64,000 bases of DNA from Cryptomeria japonica (taxonomy: Eukaryota > Streptophyta > Pinopsida > Cupressales > Cupressaceae). The position numbers and the translations under genes are program-made. Shown in pieces: positions 1 through 11,939 of this stretch (the first letter of the stretch is position 1; each line of letters starts with the position of its first letter). The stretch lies in contig NC_081415.1 in assembly GCF_030272615.1 (NCBI RefSeq), positions 512,147,034 through 512,211,033 on the forward strand, read 5' to 3'. The notes beneath the pieces were generated by a model, which had not been told where the DNA came from, ran no database searches, and saw only the letters and a list, made by a program, of their open reading frames with translations.

Positions 1-4
1 AAGA

Positions 5-735
5 TTCTCAATTTTAATTAATGGTTCTCCTTGTGGTTTTTTCACTTCCTCTAGGGGTTTGAGATAGGGAGATCCCCTTTCTCCCTTTTTGTTTATTCTC
101 CTAGTTGAAACCTTTAGTTGGGCTATTAGGGCTGCTAAAGTGGGGGGGCTTTGGAAAGGTATAAGGATTCAGAATATTCCCCAAAGTATTTCTCATTATC
201 TCTTTGCAGATGATACTCTATTATTTGGACATGCTTCGTTAGTTGAGGCAAAAGTGATTAAAGGAATAATACAAAATTATGCATCATTTTCTGGTCAAAA
301 AGTGAATGGTGATAAATCAAAGATTTTTTCCTTAATACATCACAACTGGTTCAGCATAGGTTGCAATCCTTTTAGGGATTTGAGACTGGAAATCTTCCAT
401 GTGCTTACCTTGGGATTCCTTTCTTTGTTAAACAAGATAAGATTGGTTTTTGGGATAAGATTATTTCAGTCATTTCTAAAAGAATTCTCTCATGGAATCA
501 TAGATGGTTAACTTTGGCAGGTAAAATTGTTCACATCAAGTCTATTTTGAATGTTGTTCCCATTTATCTCATGTCTGTTTTGAAGTCTCCAAAAGTAGCC
601 ATTGTTAGTTTACAAGATAATCTTAGAGATTTTCTTTGGAACAATAATAAAGATGGCAAGAAGAAAATCCCTTTAGTTGCATGGGATAAGGTATGTTTGC
701 CTAGGAACTTGGGGGAACAGGAATTCAGAGTCTAG
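5..735 (+). pseudogene. LINE reverse transcriptase, C-terminal half, broken
   Basis: Would copy the LINE RNA at the nicked target. Visible motifs are a GLR-x-GDPLSPFLF block near 58-110, where the expected Gln of RQGDP is a TAG stop at 67-69, and the catalytic FADDTLLF block near 200-230, whose two Asp are intact. A frame change lies between about 370 and 510, after which the frame continues with LAGKIVHIKSILNVVPIYLM, a typical post-catalytic segment of plant LINE RT. The protein is not functional. The family call is firm; the exact clade is not determined. Confidence 0.87.
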
Positions 736-1679
736 AGAATCAGAATTTAGCCTTAGGTGTTAAGTTGGTTTGGAAATTATATGACAAGCCTAGCTCCTTA
801 TGGGCAAAGATTATGTTTGCCAAATATTTAAATAATGGACTAAGAGAGTACATTTTTAATGTCTCAAATTTGCCTTTGGGTTCTACTATTTGGAATTTCC
901 TTTGTAAATGTAGATCAGTTATTTTGCCTCATCTCTCATGGATTGTTCGTAATGGTAGAAAGGTCAGATTTTGGGATGAAGTATGGAATGGACACACACC
1001 TTTGGTGAATATTAGGGATTGGTCTCCTCTGATCATTGTTCTTTCCTCCCTTTGGGGTGATTTTGTAGCATATTATTTTGAAATTGTGACTAGTGGACCC
1101 CTTAAGCTAGCTATATGGAAGTCGATTGATTTCTTAGATGTTGATCAAAGCATGAAATTAGATTTTGAAAATATTTTGGGGGATAGAATTGTATTTCTTT
1201 CTGATTCTGAGGATGAACTTATTTGGACAAAGAATATTTCTGGTAAGTACACTATTAAAGATGGTTACAACTCTCTTATGGTTGCTAAAGATTTATCTTC
1301 TTGGCCTTATAAGTTGTTTTGGCATTCGGCTTGTCTTCCCAAAGCTGGAGCCTTTTCTTGGTTGGCAGTTCAGGATAAAGTCCTTACAGGTATGAGACTA
1401 GACAGGCTTGGTATTACTATTGTTTTCCCTTGTTTCCTTTGTAACAAAAATTTGGAATCTTCTTCACACCTGTTCCTACATTGTGATTATGCTTATAAAT
1501 GTTGGCAGTGGTTGTTTGAGAAGTTAAATATATCCTTTGTTATTGGTAAGGATCTCATTTCCCATTTTAGATCTTGGCCCTTTATGTTTGCCTCATCTTT
1601 TTATGCATGCCTTTGGATCATATCTTCATCTATTGTGATTTGGAATGTTTGGCTAGAGAGAAACAACAGGATATTTTAA
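736..1679 (+). pseudogene. LINE reverse transcriptase zinc-binding tail (zf-RVT)
   Basis: An open stretch of about 300 codons (765-1679) continues the RT polypeptide. It ends in the zinc-binding module common to plant LINEs: a segment reading FWHSACLPKAGAFSWLA, then PCFLCNKNLESSSHLFLHC, in which the Cys-x2-Cys and the His/His/Cys ligands are all present. It follows the RT core in a neighbouring frame and precedes RNase H after a TAA stop at 1677-1679. The long surviving frame suggests this part has decayed less than the RT core. Confidence 0.85.
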
Positions 1680-2395
1680 AAAACAAGGTCTTCTATGTCT
1701 GAGGTTCTATTAAAAATTGAGTCTTCAATCTTCGAGGTTGCTTTGTCATTTATTTATAAGAATTTGGAAAATCTTACTTCTTTTTCACACTGGGATAGTA
1801 GAGTTACTAGAGTTTGGAAGCTGTTGTCAGTTTTACCCTCTCATGGTTCAATTTTAAAAAAGAATGATGCAATAGGTAAGAGATGCTCTGCTAGATGGAA
1901 ACCTCCTCTGCAGGGGCACTTTAAACTGAATTTTGATGGGGCCTCTCATGGTAACCCTGGGCCGATTGGGGTAGGCATGATAATTTATGATCACAATACA
2001 AATTTTATTTGAGCTAAGTGTCATGCTATTGGTTTTAAAACTAACAATTATGCAGAATTTCAAGCTTTGTCTTTTGGATTGGATATGTAAATCTCTTTGG
2101 GAATTAAGGACTTAATAATTGAAGGTGATTCTATGGTGATTATTCAATGTGTTATGAAAAAGAAATGAAATTGTTGGAATTTACAGTATACACTTGATCC
2201 CATTTTACAAAAATTAGAATTGTTTGAATCTTTCTTGGTATCCCATTGTTATAGAGAAGTTAATAAGATTGCATATTATTTGGCAAATTTAGCCATTGAT
2301 AGCAATGCTAATCAGTGAGAGGTGAGTTTTGAGGAAATTCCTTCTAGGGTATGGGAAGGTTTGCAACAATAGTCATATGATTTTCTTGAGTAATG
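1680..2395 (+). pseudogene. LINE RNase H domain, broken
   Basis: RNase H of the plant LINE type. The block LNFDGASHGNPGPIGVGMII near 1930-1985 contains the first catalytic Asp; NYAEFQAL near 2045-2075 contains the Glu; IEGDSMVI near 2115-2145 contains the second Asp. The last acidic residue, expected in a xADYLAN-type motif, reads AYYLANLAI near 2265-2295, so it is Tyr. In-frame stops follow FI (2010-2012), LDM (2087-2089), MKKK and SNANQ. The domain is inactive both by the lost residue and by the stops. Confidence 0.8.
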
Positions 2396-2832
2396 TCGAT
2401 GTAAAATTTTATGATGATAATTATTCACACTTTCCCCTTTCATTTCAAGTACTCGTGTTTGTTGTCTAGAGAAGAGTTCGAGGTCATGGCAAGTGATATA
2501 ATAGTGTTTTTCTAAAGGTTTTTTGATACTTTCTTTTTTGGTAGGAAGGTTTTTGGCTCATGGGATTTGGTACAGGACTTTGGAAAATTTTGTCTTCTTC
2601 CATTGATAGCAGCTATGGAGTCTACATTTGAAAATCATCCGATGGGTTTTTTTGGCAAATTGTCATATGGGCTCTATGCAAAACTGATATTATATGTGTT
2701 GTCCCCGCATTTTGTATGTGGTTTTGGGCGGGGTGTATAAATTGATCTGTTAGATACTATAGGTTTATTTTATGAGTTGTGACCAGAGGTTTTCTTCCTA
2801 GGGTTCTTTCCTTTGGTATGCTCTTTGAATCC

Positions 2833-2868
2833 TGTGTAAAAAATAAAAAATATTAATAAAAAAAGTTT
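2833..2868 (+). other. A-rich 3' tail of the LINE
   Basis: An adenine-rich run of imperfect AAAATAAAAAATATTAAT type follows the LINE untranslated region and marks its 3' end. It is the usual end product of target-primed reverse transcription, here interrupted by several T substitutions that point to age. Confidence 0.65.
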
Positions 2869-2870
2869 AG

Positions 2871-5252
2871 TGGAATAATCCACTTTTATTGACCAAAAAA
2901 AATTATTTAATCCATAATTTTAATAGCAGAAAGTAATTTTTATGGAGTTATTAATTTGGGATATTAATTTAATAATCTTGTTTTAATGATTTATTGGAGA
3001 TTTTTGGGATTTTTTGAGTGGAGGATTTCCTTTCTTCTTGTGTACGATTTGGGATGATTTTGTGAGTTATGTTGTATTTTTATTGAATATTATTTAAGAT
3101 TTCATGATGGGGCTTTTGTTGGAGAAATTGTATGATGATCTCCTTGATGACTAATTGATTGGGCTAAGGACCTATGTTCGCAATTTGCATATTATATTAT
3201 ATTGGATGAGCATTTATGTAGCTTCATAATTTCCTAGTATTATGCATTTCCCTAGTACATTTACATCATGCACATATCACATTTCATTATAAGTATTGTG
3301 TTGTTTACATCTTGCTTGAGCATACTCTAGGTTGTTCTTAAGGGAATCTTGAATGGTTGGCCTATCCTTATGTGAACCTTATCTTGTTTGGTAAATAACT
3401 CATACTGTTAATTTATAAACTACATTGAACCTAGAGTTGCTACAACCAAGAGCTCCTATTGAGCTACTCTTATATGCACATAAATCCTGGCACATCCTTC
3501 TTTTGTAAGGATATGCATGTCCTTACGATGGTGATTCTTATGAGATTCATTGTTAGTCACCTTCATTTATGTTGATATGTTTAGTACCACTACATTGTAA
3601 CTATTCCAAACTTCCATTGGGTATGTACGATAATGATCATGTGGTGGTTGTTCTCCCTCCTATGTAAATGGGTGAAGTGATTTTGTACTTAGACCCTTAG
3701 TGCTTTGGGTAGATTGTGTTGTGTATATGCATTACAATGAATCCTATATGTTTAACCCTTGTTGTCATACTTATCGTGTTGATGAGTCATGTTTCATGAA
3801 CTTGGACCATGCATTAGATGTATCATTATGTGACTGTGGAACTATATTGCCTTGCTTATTTCCTCAAGCCTAAAGGAATTAGTGCATTGGAATGAATTAG
3901 TAAAGAATCACAAAATATAGAAACTATATTTTCATACCTATGCTTGCATTAAAGAAGTTTATTATTGAAGTGTAAGTGAATTAACTATTTTTCATGTTTG
4001 GTATACATTCTCTAATGCATCAAGGATAGTGTATCCTTGTTTGTCGTGAAGCGTTTACTCCCTTCTATGTGGTTGATGCTAGTCACTTTATTATGTGTTT
4101 ATATTATGTAATTGATGATTTGTTTGAGTTATTGGTGATTTAACCAAGTTTTATGTGGGATAGCTTTGGGTTTTTACACTTTCTTATTTCCTAGATTAGT
4201 CCCCAAATCCTTCTATTTGTCTATTTTGTGGAAATTATCACACTTTATTTAATGTTGAATTGTCAACATTTTCTATGATTTACTGTTGGAATTGATGGTT
4301 TTCCCATTTGTAACTTCTCTTTTCAATTCTTGGGTGGCTAATTTTGAATGTTTTTGTGACTGACCATGCATTGTAATAAGTGTTGTTCTCTATGATGTTA
4401 GTTTGAACCTCTGATAGTGTGTACAAGGGAGGACATAACAGAGAATTATACCATATGTGTTTGTGATAAGTTGGAGTTGTAATTGAATAAAATAATTTAA
4501 ATATGTTTTCCATAAAAAATTTTGATTGTTATCTCTTGCACCATAAGAAATTAATGAGAAATGTATGTAATATTCATACATGTACTAGTTAAAATCATAA
4601 AAATAGCAATTCTTTTCTTTATTTAATGTTATGCAATATTAATTGAGTTGAATAGCCTATTTTTGACTTTAAGTGATGTGAAAATTGGATGTGTGCATTT
4701 TGTTATTGTGATGATTTAAGCATACTTTCTTGTTTATGATGGTAAAATCATGTGGTTTTAATATGTTTTATCTTTCTCTTTGATGAACAGATGGATGTGG
4801 ATGATCCCACCTACTTTGTTTGCTCCTTCGGGATTTGTTGCTGAGGTGCTCAATGCACCCTTTGTTTTTTTTATGTTTTGTTGTGAGCATTTACCATGTC
4901 ACTCTTGGATGTGTCTTCTCTTACTACACACAAGATTGACATGGTGTGGGTATAGAAGTTCCCTTAGTTGGTGCCTGGAAACTTAATAACTATATATATC
5001 TATTTGTTATATGTATATATATGCCTTGTGTAAAACTCTTCTTTAGAGGTTGGTTACTTTTGAAGGAGTTGCTCTTAAATTTTTTATGTTATCATTAGTT
5101 GGAGGTTAGAATAGGTTGTGGTGTTGTGATCTTGACTCATGTATGAGTTGTATACTTATTTTCTTGCTTGGAGTTATTGTTGTTTATGCTTTGATGATGC
5201 CTTGTTATAGATTTGTAGGTTTCTAAGAGTAAGCCTAATTCTAGGGGGAGGA
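2871..5252. other. 2.4 kb with no recognisable gene
   Basis: AT-rich sequence with no convincing reading frame on either strand; the longest frames are short and carry no motif. It ends at a purine-rich run near 5243-5252 directly before TGTAATGCCC, which looks like the junction between the inside of an LTR element and its 3' LTR. Much of it may therefore be decayed retrotransposon untranslated sequence, but I cannot assign it. Confidence 0.4.
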
Positions 5253-5486
5253 TGTAATGCCCATCTCTTTTGTTTCCTTTCTCTTCTCATTGTTGGTATT
5301 AGTTTGATTAGGATGTGTCACTTGGGTGTCTGGATGTGGATCTCTCCATGATGTTGAACTACCCATGATGATTAAAAATTTAGGACTTATTGATCATGTT
5401 AGAAATTATTGATTATTGATATTATGATTTCCTAAAATCTTTGAGATAATGATTCATACTTGAGGACCCATTGACGGTATTGGTTT
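5243..5486 (+). other. Possible polypurine tract and LTR start
   Basis: The run AGGGGGAGGA at 5243-5252 is followed at once by TGTAATGCCC (from 5253). A polypurine tract abutting TG is how a 3' LTR begins. I found no second copy of this LTR in the window, so the call rests on the junction alone and no LTR end can be placed. Confidence 0.3.
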
Positions 5487-7009
5487 ATGATGTTTTCATT
5501 AAAGGGGAAAACTAGTTTTATAGGGACCAGAAACTCAGATTTAATAGAAAATAAGAAAGACCTAAAACAACCAGGACCCAACTGCAAAAAAGATGCCAAC
5601 CAGTCCAATAGACACTTGCCTATTTTCTCATTCTTCATAAAGACCTCTTTGTTAATCAATAGAACTTTATTACTGACACTATCAAAAGGGGTCATACCCT
5701 TGTCTTTTCTATGAAGCCTAGTCACAAGACTCAACTGGGGCTTCTCAATGTCCTCCTCATCCTCATCTCTACTCCCTCAAGGCACCCTGAGAATATTGCT
5801 TGTCCTTGCATTCATTTCTTTAGCCTTCTTCTCTATCTTCATTCTACCCAAAGGGGAATTACCTGAGGAAATAGAATGCAAGACTTTAGCCTACCCATTT
5901 ATCTTGCAAAGACCTTCATTAGTGTTATCCATAGTCACCTTGCTAACTACACCATTGTAGTTAAACTCTTCTTGAGTTTCAAATAATCATCCTCCAAAGC
6001 TTTGATTCGCCTATCATTGTACTTGAGGACTTATGAATCTCCCTTCGGTTGATCAATCCTTTCCTTTAGATATTTAATATCCCACAAAATCCCAAAGAAT
6101 AGGGCATATTGGTGCTCCTATAAATTTCACAAGCTAAGATTGTAAACTGTAACCTCTGGGAAAGGGAAACCCATCTCCATTGACATAGCCCTAGCCCCAT
6201 CAACAAGCAAAAATATATTAGCATCTTGTTCTTTTTCATGCCCACCCAAATCCATATGGGGTGCCTTTCTCTTCTACACACACACAAAAATAAGCATTAG
6301 TGTATGGGGACCCATAAATCTTCTTCCCCTTCCCATTGGAAATGGTAGCCCCAATCCCCTTGTTCCCCTTGACATCAATACTAGGGTTCACAGAATTGGG
6401 AACAAAATTGGGGTCATCATCCTCATCCGAGAGCACACTCTTCCTACCACCAGGATTAGGGTTTTTAGCAGAGGATGACATTGGGTCCCAATTTTTATAG
6501 ATATGAAAGGCCTCTTCCTCAGTAGAATCATCCTCCTCATTAGAGGTCGTATTCTTATAATGCACCTGAATATTCTTTTGAAATTCAATACCCATGTTAG
6601 CCCTAGGGTTCAGCTCCACATAAAGTACTTTAGCATGTTCCATGATCAGAAGGATCAATCCCTCATGAAGAATAGGGAAGGAAACCCTCTTCACATGAGC
6701 CCAAATATTGTGATTTAGGGAGGCCACCAGGTAAAAGGGAAAAGAGATACACTTGTCATGTCGAAAATGATTCAAAATGACAAAATGGTAACTGAAAAGG
6801 CTAACAAATTTACAATCCAAAGTGAGGTATAAGATGATGACCTCTGAAATCACATTCTAGGGATTAGGGAGTGAAGTTATATCCAAACCACCATATTTGT
6901 TTTTCCTCATTTTTTTACTATCCTTCGACATGAGGAATGTGTTAAAAGCAATAGTGGCAAATTTTTTGTCCTTATATAATTTGGTTCCTTCAATCAAGGT
7001 ATTGGATAC
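5432..7009 (-). pseudogene. Unknown long ORF (G) on the minus strand, broken
   Basis: Read from 7009 down, one frame runs to about 6236 with a single TAG near 6857, and the same frame reopens at 5734-5432; the stretch between is dense with stops. The N-terminal part has hydrophobic and basic segments (for example KNKYGGLDITSLPNP and VILNHFRHDKCISFPFYL). The middle is acidic (STEEEAF, SDEDDDPNF), and the C-terminal part is predicted helical. I do not recognise the family. It has the layout of the other extra ORFs in this window: globular start, charged middle, helical end. The A LTR starts at 7010, so A seems to have inserted near its N-terminus. Function unknown. Confidence 0.4.
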
Positions 7010-7356
7010 TATTAGCCCCCTACCTTCATTAAAAATTTCAAACTCGAAGGTCACCTTTTTGGTGTTTATTTTCTCTTTCGGTCATATATTTACTCTCTTT
7101 GAACCCGAGTCATTGAACCTTTTCAAAATTCAAAGTTCAAAGTTCAAAATGTGCTTTAAGAATTTTCTTCGCGACTTTGTTTTATGGTAAAGTGAGTGCT
7201 TTGTTGCAATTTGTATTGAACTTGAACCTTTGAACCTTTTTGGGTCAAGGTTGAAGGTTCAAAGTCAGTCATACATCGGTTTTATCTTTGCTCTTTAACT
7301 ATTCTTTTTTTTTTGGTCACGTAGTCAGTGTTATGTATTGTTTAGTGTTATTTCTC

Positions 7357-7412
7357 AATATTGAACTTGAACCTTTGAACCTCTTGGTTCTTGGTTCAAG
7401 GTTCAAAGTTAG
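7357..7412. repeat. Hairpin-forming inverted repeat in the A LTR
   Basis: Arms CTTGAACCTTTGAACC and GGTTCAAGGTTCAAAG are separated by about 11 bases, so either strand can fold into a stem. A related, weaker pair lies at 7207-7262, and direct TTCAAA repeats lie at 7119-7150. The same hairpin is kept in the 3' LTR copy at 17989-18036. Its role is unknown; it could be an RNA structure in the U3 or leader, or simply expansion of a short repeat. Confidence 0.6.
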
Positions 7413-7859
7413 AATTCTGAAAATCTGAAATTCTATGTAGAATTGACACATGCATCATGAAGTGAATGTGGTGGTGATAAAAGAGAATATTTTGGGGGAT
7501 TCAAAATGTTAGTTTCAAAATTATGACAAGCAATCATGATAATTCATGAGTCATGTGATGGAAAGACCCGAAATTAAATGCATGTTGATTATATGTCAAA
7601 TCAGGCATTAGCTCACATGAACTTAATTGGTATAGCCAGCTTGGTCTTGAATGCAATTTTATCTATTTTTGTTGTGAAAACTAGCAATTCTTTCTAGAAT
7701 TTTCTCAGTAGCCATGCAAGTGAGGAAAATTGGAGGTATTGTATCTGCACACATAATTTTTCTTAGAATTTATTGTTGAGATCAGGTTAGTTTTAATCAT
7801 TCTCTCTTACATTTTATTTACTTATTCTGGAAGCTAGCTGTTGTTCATTCCCCTTTCTT

Positions 7860-10800
7860 GTGTGTAAGAATTTATTACATTCCTATAATTATTTGATTAA
7901 AATGAGAGGGGTCATTATGAAGCAAACTCTACCAAAATTGGGCTGCACTTCTTGCCTAGTTATTTCACTCCCATACATGGGAGATACTTCATTAGCTCAG
8001 GCAGATCTCTCCGATTTTCTTGAGAGAGCCAAAAAACCAATTCAAAATTAAATGATGGAGAGAATTGTGAAGAGTGGTTTGGTTAAGGCCATCACATTTC
8101 CCATTTCCACACCATGCCCAAAGTCAGTATTAGAATGTATGAATAAATATGATGCAAAGTACAGGTCTATCAGGAACATTAATGATGAAGTACTATTAAA
8201 AATAGATAGGGAGACTATAATGGAAGCTATGGGCATACCTCATAAGGAGACATATGAGGAATCAACTATTGGCACTTCATACTCCTTTTTTGAGAAGAAG
8301 AGTACTTGTAAAAGTGTGATTGTCAGGAATTGGTTATTGAAGATTCAAAAGGGGGGGTCTAGGTTACCAAGGCCACTTACTAGAGAGAACTTCATAACAA
8401 AGGTGCAAGACATTGTCATTTTGTTGAATAGGGTAAAAGGAAATGGCCATGCCTTTTACTAGGAAGACTAGATGTACTTCTACATCCAAGTCATGCTAAA
8501 CGGAAGAGCCTACCTAGATTGAGGGCAAGTAATTGCAAAAAGATTGCATGACAGTCTGAACAGTTTTGCCGAAATGAGTGGTTTCTTTATGTCTTCATAT
8601 TTATTTTATATTATTTCTTGTACTCAGGATTGGAATGGCATGTATCATGAACCCTAGATTGATGGAATAAGGGTATATGAATATTACCCTCACCTACATG
8701 AACAGAGATATGTAGATAATTTTATGAGATGGAATGATGTTTTTGTAGGAAGATTGCTTTATGAATTGCAGTGAAACACAAATAAGAGGTTGACAATAGA
8801 ACCCATGGAATTTATTGGAATTTATGGTAGTTACTGTATCCAATTCCCTTTGTTCACTTATATTAGAGTTGGTGGCTTTCAAGGTGAACCTTTGAGGTTA
8901 CCCAGGTTTGTGTTGGATAGCTATGTTTTAATCGAAGTTAGTCGACAACTAGCATATAATGACAAGAAAAGTGGAGGGAAGTCTGCGGTGGTATTTCCTG
9001 TAGAACTTGGATACTATAGTTGTGCATCGATTTAAAATGTCTTGAACCTTAAACTTGAACTCAAGAAGTTCAAATTACAGTTGTATGTTGCCAGATATAA
9101 ATTTGGCAGTCGAGGATTTGCTACTGAGAATTTAGATGTTGATAATGGTTTTCAGCATGAACCTCAATTGGAGGATTATTGGGAGAACTGTGCTGATGAG
9201 TTTGAAGTTAGAAGAAGGATATGGTCAAGGTTCACAGTTAAATAAATTGTAATAATGGACTTATCCATGAATTCTTATGGGGTGCAAGAAGATGGAGATG
9301 AGGAAGTAGTTCATCCTGAGTTTGATGAAAGGATACAAAGACAACCTATCCCAAAAATTAATTGTAATAGAAAATGGGACGATAGCATTCAGGCCAGAAC
9401 TTTTAATGTGATCAACAAAACAAAAAAATGGTTGAAAGATCATTATTTTAGACAAAGGCCTATACCTACACCTAAGGATAAGAGAGTTAGTCAAACCCAT
9501 CTGACTTCCCAAAAATCTCTTCATTCTTCTAATATTACTATTGATATTGTAGGTGATGAGAAACAGGGGACAAAGAAGGCCAAGATTGAAAATTTAGGAG
9601 AGTCTTTTTTGGGAACTGCCTCTTCCCGTGTTACCAAATCATTTAGTAGGAAAAGCTATTAAAAAACCCTTGCAAGAACACTGGTAGTAGACTTGGATCC
9701 TGAGGAAGAGATTAAAGAAGTAATGGATACTTAGATGTAGGATTAGCCCATCATAGATGCTATAGAAAAACGAAAATAAATCTAGCAACTTGAGGATTCC
9801 AGGAATACCATGGTCATTATCACCATTAATCAACAATCACCATTATAAAGGGAGACATCCACCACTCCTATGTGGTTGAGTGCTTTGCTTACTAAGAAGA
9901 GGAATGTAACTCCTATTTCAATCCCAATGGAGGATATGGTCAACAAGTGTCTGGGAATAACTTCAAAGTCCAAGAGACTTAAAATAGAAACTATGATCTA
10001 TGTCGATGAGCAAATGAGACATTGGGTTACAAAAGTGGCTAGAACCCCAGCAGATAAGGAGGTTGAGAATATCACTGAGAAAGATTTCATCATTGAAAAG
10101 AATGATCTAGGGGAAACTTCCCAGGCTGCTGATGTTAAACATTTAGAGAATTCAACCAAAAGGATCCTCACTACGACTTCGAAGGATGAAAAGGACAAAA
10201 GTGAGATGAAGTAGATTATAATGCAAATGGATCAATATATCAATGTTATCCAGAATCCAAATCCTCGGCCACTTTCCCAAGTTTCTTTATCATTTGATCC
10301 AAAATCACCCATGAACTAGAAGTTACTTGATCAAGTTCAAAGGAGCCAGATGATTATAGATGTCTTTAGTGAATGGCTTGAATCAATCACACAGTAGGGA
10401 ACTAGCTATATTTCTGATTTGGTCAAGTTTTTCAAGAACACAGAGTTTGTGGGAAAAGAGTTAGAAACAATAAATAGTTTCTTGGGAGAAAGAGAAGAGT
10501 AAATGGTTGGTTGTATTGAAGCAGATGAGAGATACTCAAAGATATGGAGTGATGTACTTCCTTGCTAAAAAGGTAGTGCACGACCTTGATGATAATGTAC
10601 TATTTGCAAAGAGAATATTGAGTGGAGAAACTCAATTATTGAGGAAGGATATGAGGAATCCCTCAAACTTCTAAAATAATTGAAACAATTGACTAATACT
10701 ATGCAAAAAGACATGAAATGCATAGAGCTTTATCTTGTAAAACAAGATAAGAAAATGCTTGAGGATTCATCAGATATGATTCAAGTTTTCAAGGATCGAG

Positions 10801-11090
10801 TAAAATAAATTCAGGAAGCAAAGTCCTTGACAATTGAAGATTTCTCAAAGATTGCAAGAATTGAATCTATGTTGCTTGTCTGCTTCGATCATCTGGAAAT
10901 GCATAAGGGTAAGGTCCTACGGGTAAGAAAAAAGAAAAAGGTATGGAAGAAGCGAATCCTACATATTGGCCTCCCACATTACCAACTCATTCTCAACTTT
11001 TCTTTAGCTCACCTGGAATGGTGGAACATTAGAAGCACTCCCACATCACAAGAAAAAAAGGTTGAACCCACATCATCTGCAGGAGTCTGA
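7860..11090 (+). pseudogene. Large unknown ORF inside the A LTR (about 1,077 codons)
   Basis: Open segments at 7860-8051, 8052-8462, 8790-9035, 9042-9245, 9255-9662, 9870-10214 and 10827-11090 all lie in the same frame and are separated mainly by stops, so this was one long ORF. One local change of frame, about 10500-10650, looks like a compensating indel pair. The N-terminal 450 residues look globular and include KIDRETIMEAMGIP near residues 105-120. The middle is Lys/Glu-rich, and the last 250 residues look like coiled coil. It has no gag, protease or polymerase motif. The family is not recognised; the xTxExxxxxxGIP motif resembles PMD-like proteins but only weakly. It lies upstream of the primer site and so within the proposed LTR. 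Confidence 0.55.
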
Positions 11091-11912
11091 TTGTGCCTCT
11101 AGTGCTCACGGCTTATGCCGCTTTTCTAGTTTAGTTATTATTTTTTTTAGTTTTATGACTAAACTGATTTAACTCTCAGGTAGAGTTAATCATTTGACTC
11201 TAGTTTTATTTGTAATAGACTATCATAGCCTAGCGGCTATTTATATGGTTCTGGAAGTCTTTTTAAAGGTCCGAAAAACTTTGATTAGAGGAACAGACTT
11301 AATTTTCTTTATATTTTCAATGTAGAGATTTTTGGTACTTGAATGAAATGATATTTTGATACGATCTTCAAAACTGTGTGTTTGAAAGATATAGCAATCT
11401 CTATTGGGATGTATGTTTATGTGCAGAATACTTTATTTCATTGCCATTCCTTTCTTATTTTGTGAATTCATTGATTTTCTTTTGTTAAAAAAGGTACTTC
11501 ATTGTTGCTTCAATGGCTCTGATCCCCCTTGTCCCATGAGGCATGAGCGAGAATCGATCAACATTTATGCTACTTTGAGTATTTTGGGTGCAATAAGTTT
11601 TATATTGAATGGTGATGTGCAGGAATAAAGTTTGTAAGCTTTACATTCATTAATAATTATCTTGTAGGGTTCTTTTGTGTTGACAAATGAATGTGAAAGC
11701 CTTTCTCGCTTTCTAGTGAAGAGTGTGTTTGTTTCTCAATAATCTGCATAAAAATTTATTGAACATCTTACAAGGAGTTGCACTCTTATACTAAGGATAA
11801 ACCTAAAATTGGTTCACCCAACTATTGGTTTATTTTCCTTTTCATGAAGGGTATGCACGAGTCATCATTTTAAAAACATATTAAAATCAAAGAAAAGGCA
11901 AATCTATTAACC
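11091..11912 (+). other. Right part of the A LTR, no gene
   Basis: Non-coding. It holds a TATA-like TATTTATATGG near 11239 and T-rich stretches, and is the most likely place for the A promoter and R-U5 region because it directly precedes the primer site. The small open frame at 11404-11628 shows no motif. Confidence 0.4.
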
Positions 11913-11922
11913 AATAGATTTT

Positions 11923-11939
11923 TGGCGACTCTGCTGGGG
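11923..11939 (+). other. Primer binding site of element A
   Basis: TGGCGACTCTGCTGGGG. This form, starting TGGCGACTC, is typical of Tat/Ogre elements, where it pairs with an arginine tRNA. The tRNA assignment comes from memory of the family; the pairing was not computed. Confidence 0.6.

Larger units (their letters stand above)
1..2870 (+). mobile_element. L1-type LINE, 5' end cut off by the window
   Basis: Non-LTR retrotransposon read in the order reverse transcriptase, zinc-binding reverse transcriptase tail, RNase H, untranslated region and A-rich tail. This is the domain order of plant L1-like LINEs that carry a C-terminal RNase H. The 5' half (ORF1, endonuclease, start of RT) lies before base 1. 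The copy is dead: it has several in-frame stops and at least two frameshifts. The 5' target duplication is off-window, so the 3' end is placed only by the A-rich tail around 2833-2868. Confidence 0.88.
7010..11913 (+). repeat. Element A 5' LTR, about 4.9 kb, carrying an ORF
   Basis: The left end reads TATTAGCCCC, aligned with TGTTAGCCCC at 17631, so the canonical TG has become TA. Homology to the 3' copy continues to about 7526, where the 3' copy is cut by element B. The proposed right end is ...TTAACCA at 11913, nine bases before a Tat-type primer site. The ends form a short imperfect inverted repeat (TGTTA / TAACCA). Only the first 516 bases are proved by a second copy; the rest is inferred from the position of the primer site. 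A TATA-like TATTTATATGG lies near 11239. Confidence 0.55.

Noticed and set aside
4280-4581. Minus-strand open frames of 63-77 codons
   Set aside because: Overlapping short frames in AT-rich sequence, no motif, no homologous copy; chance frames.
7010-7530. A complete short LTR of about 520 bases for element A
   Set aside because: The repeat ends at 7526 only because B interrupts the 3' copy, and no primer site follows 7526 while a good one lies at 11923. Still not fully excluded.
7621-7650. ATTGGTATAGCCAGC as a primer site
   Set aside because: Only partly like TGGTATCAGAGC and lacks the run of matches expected; the Tat-type site at 11923 is much better.
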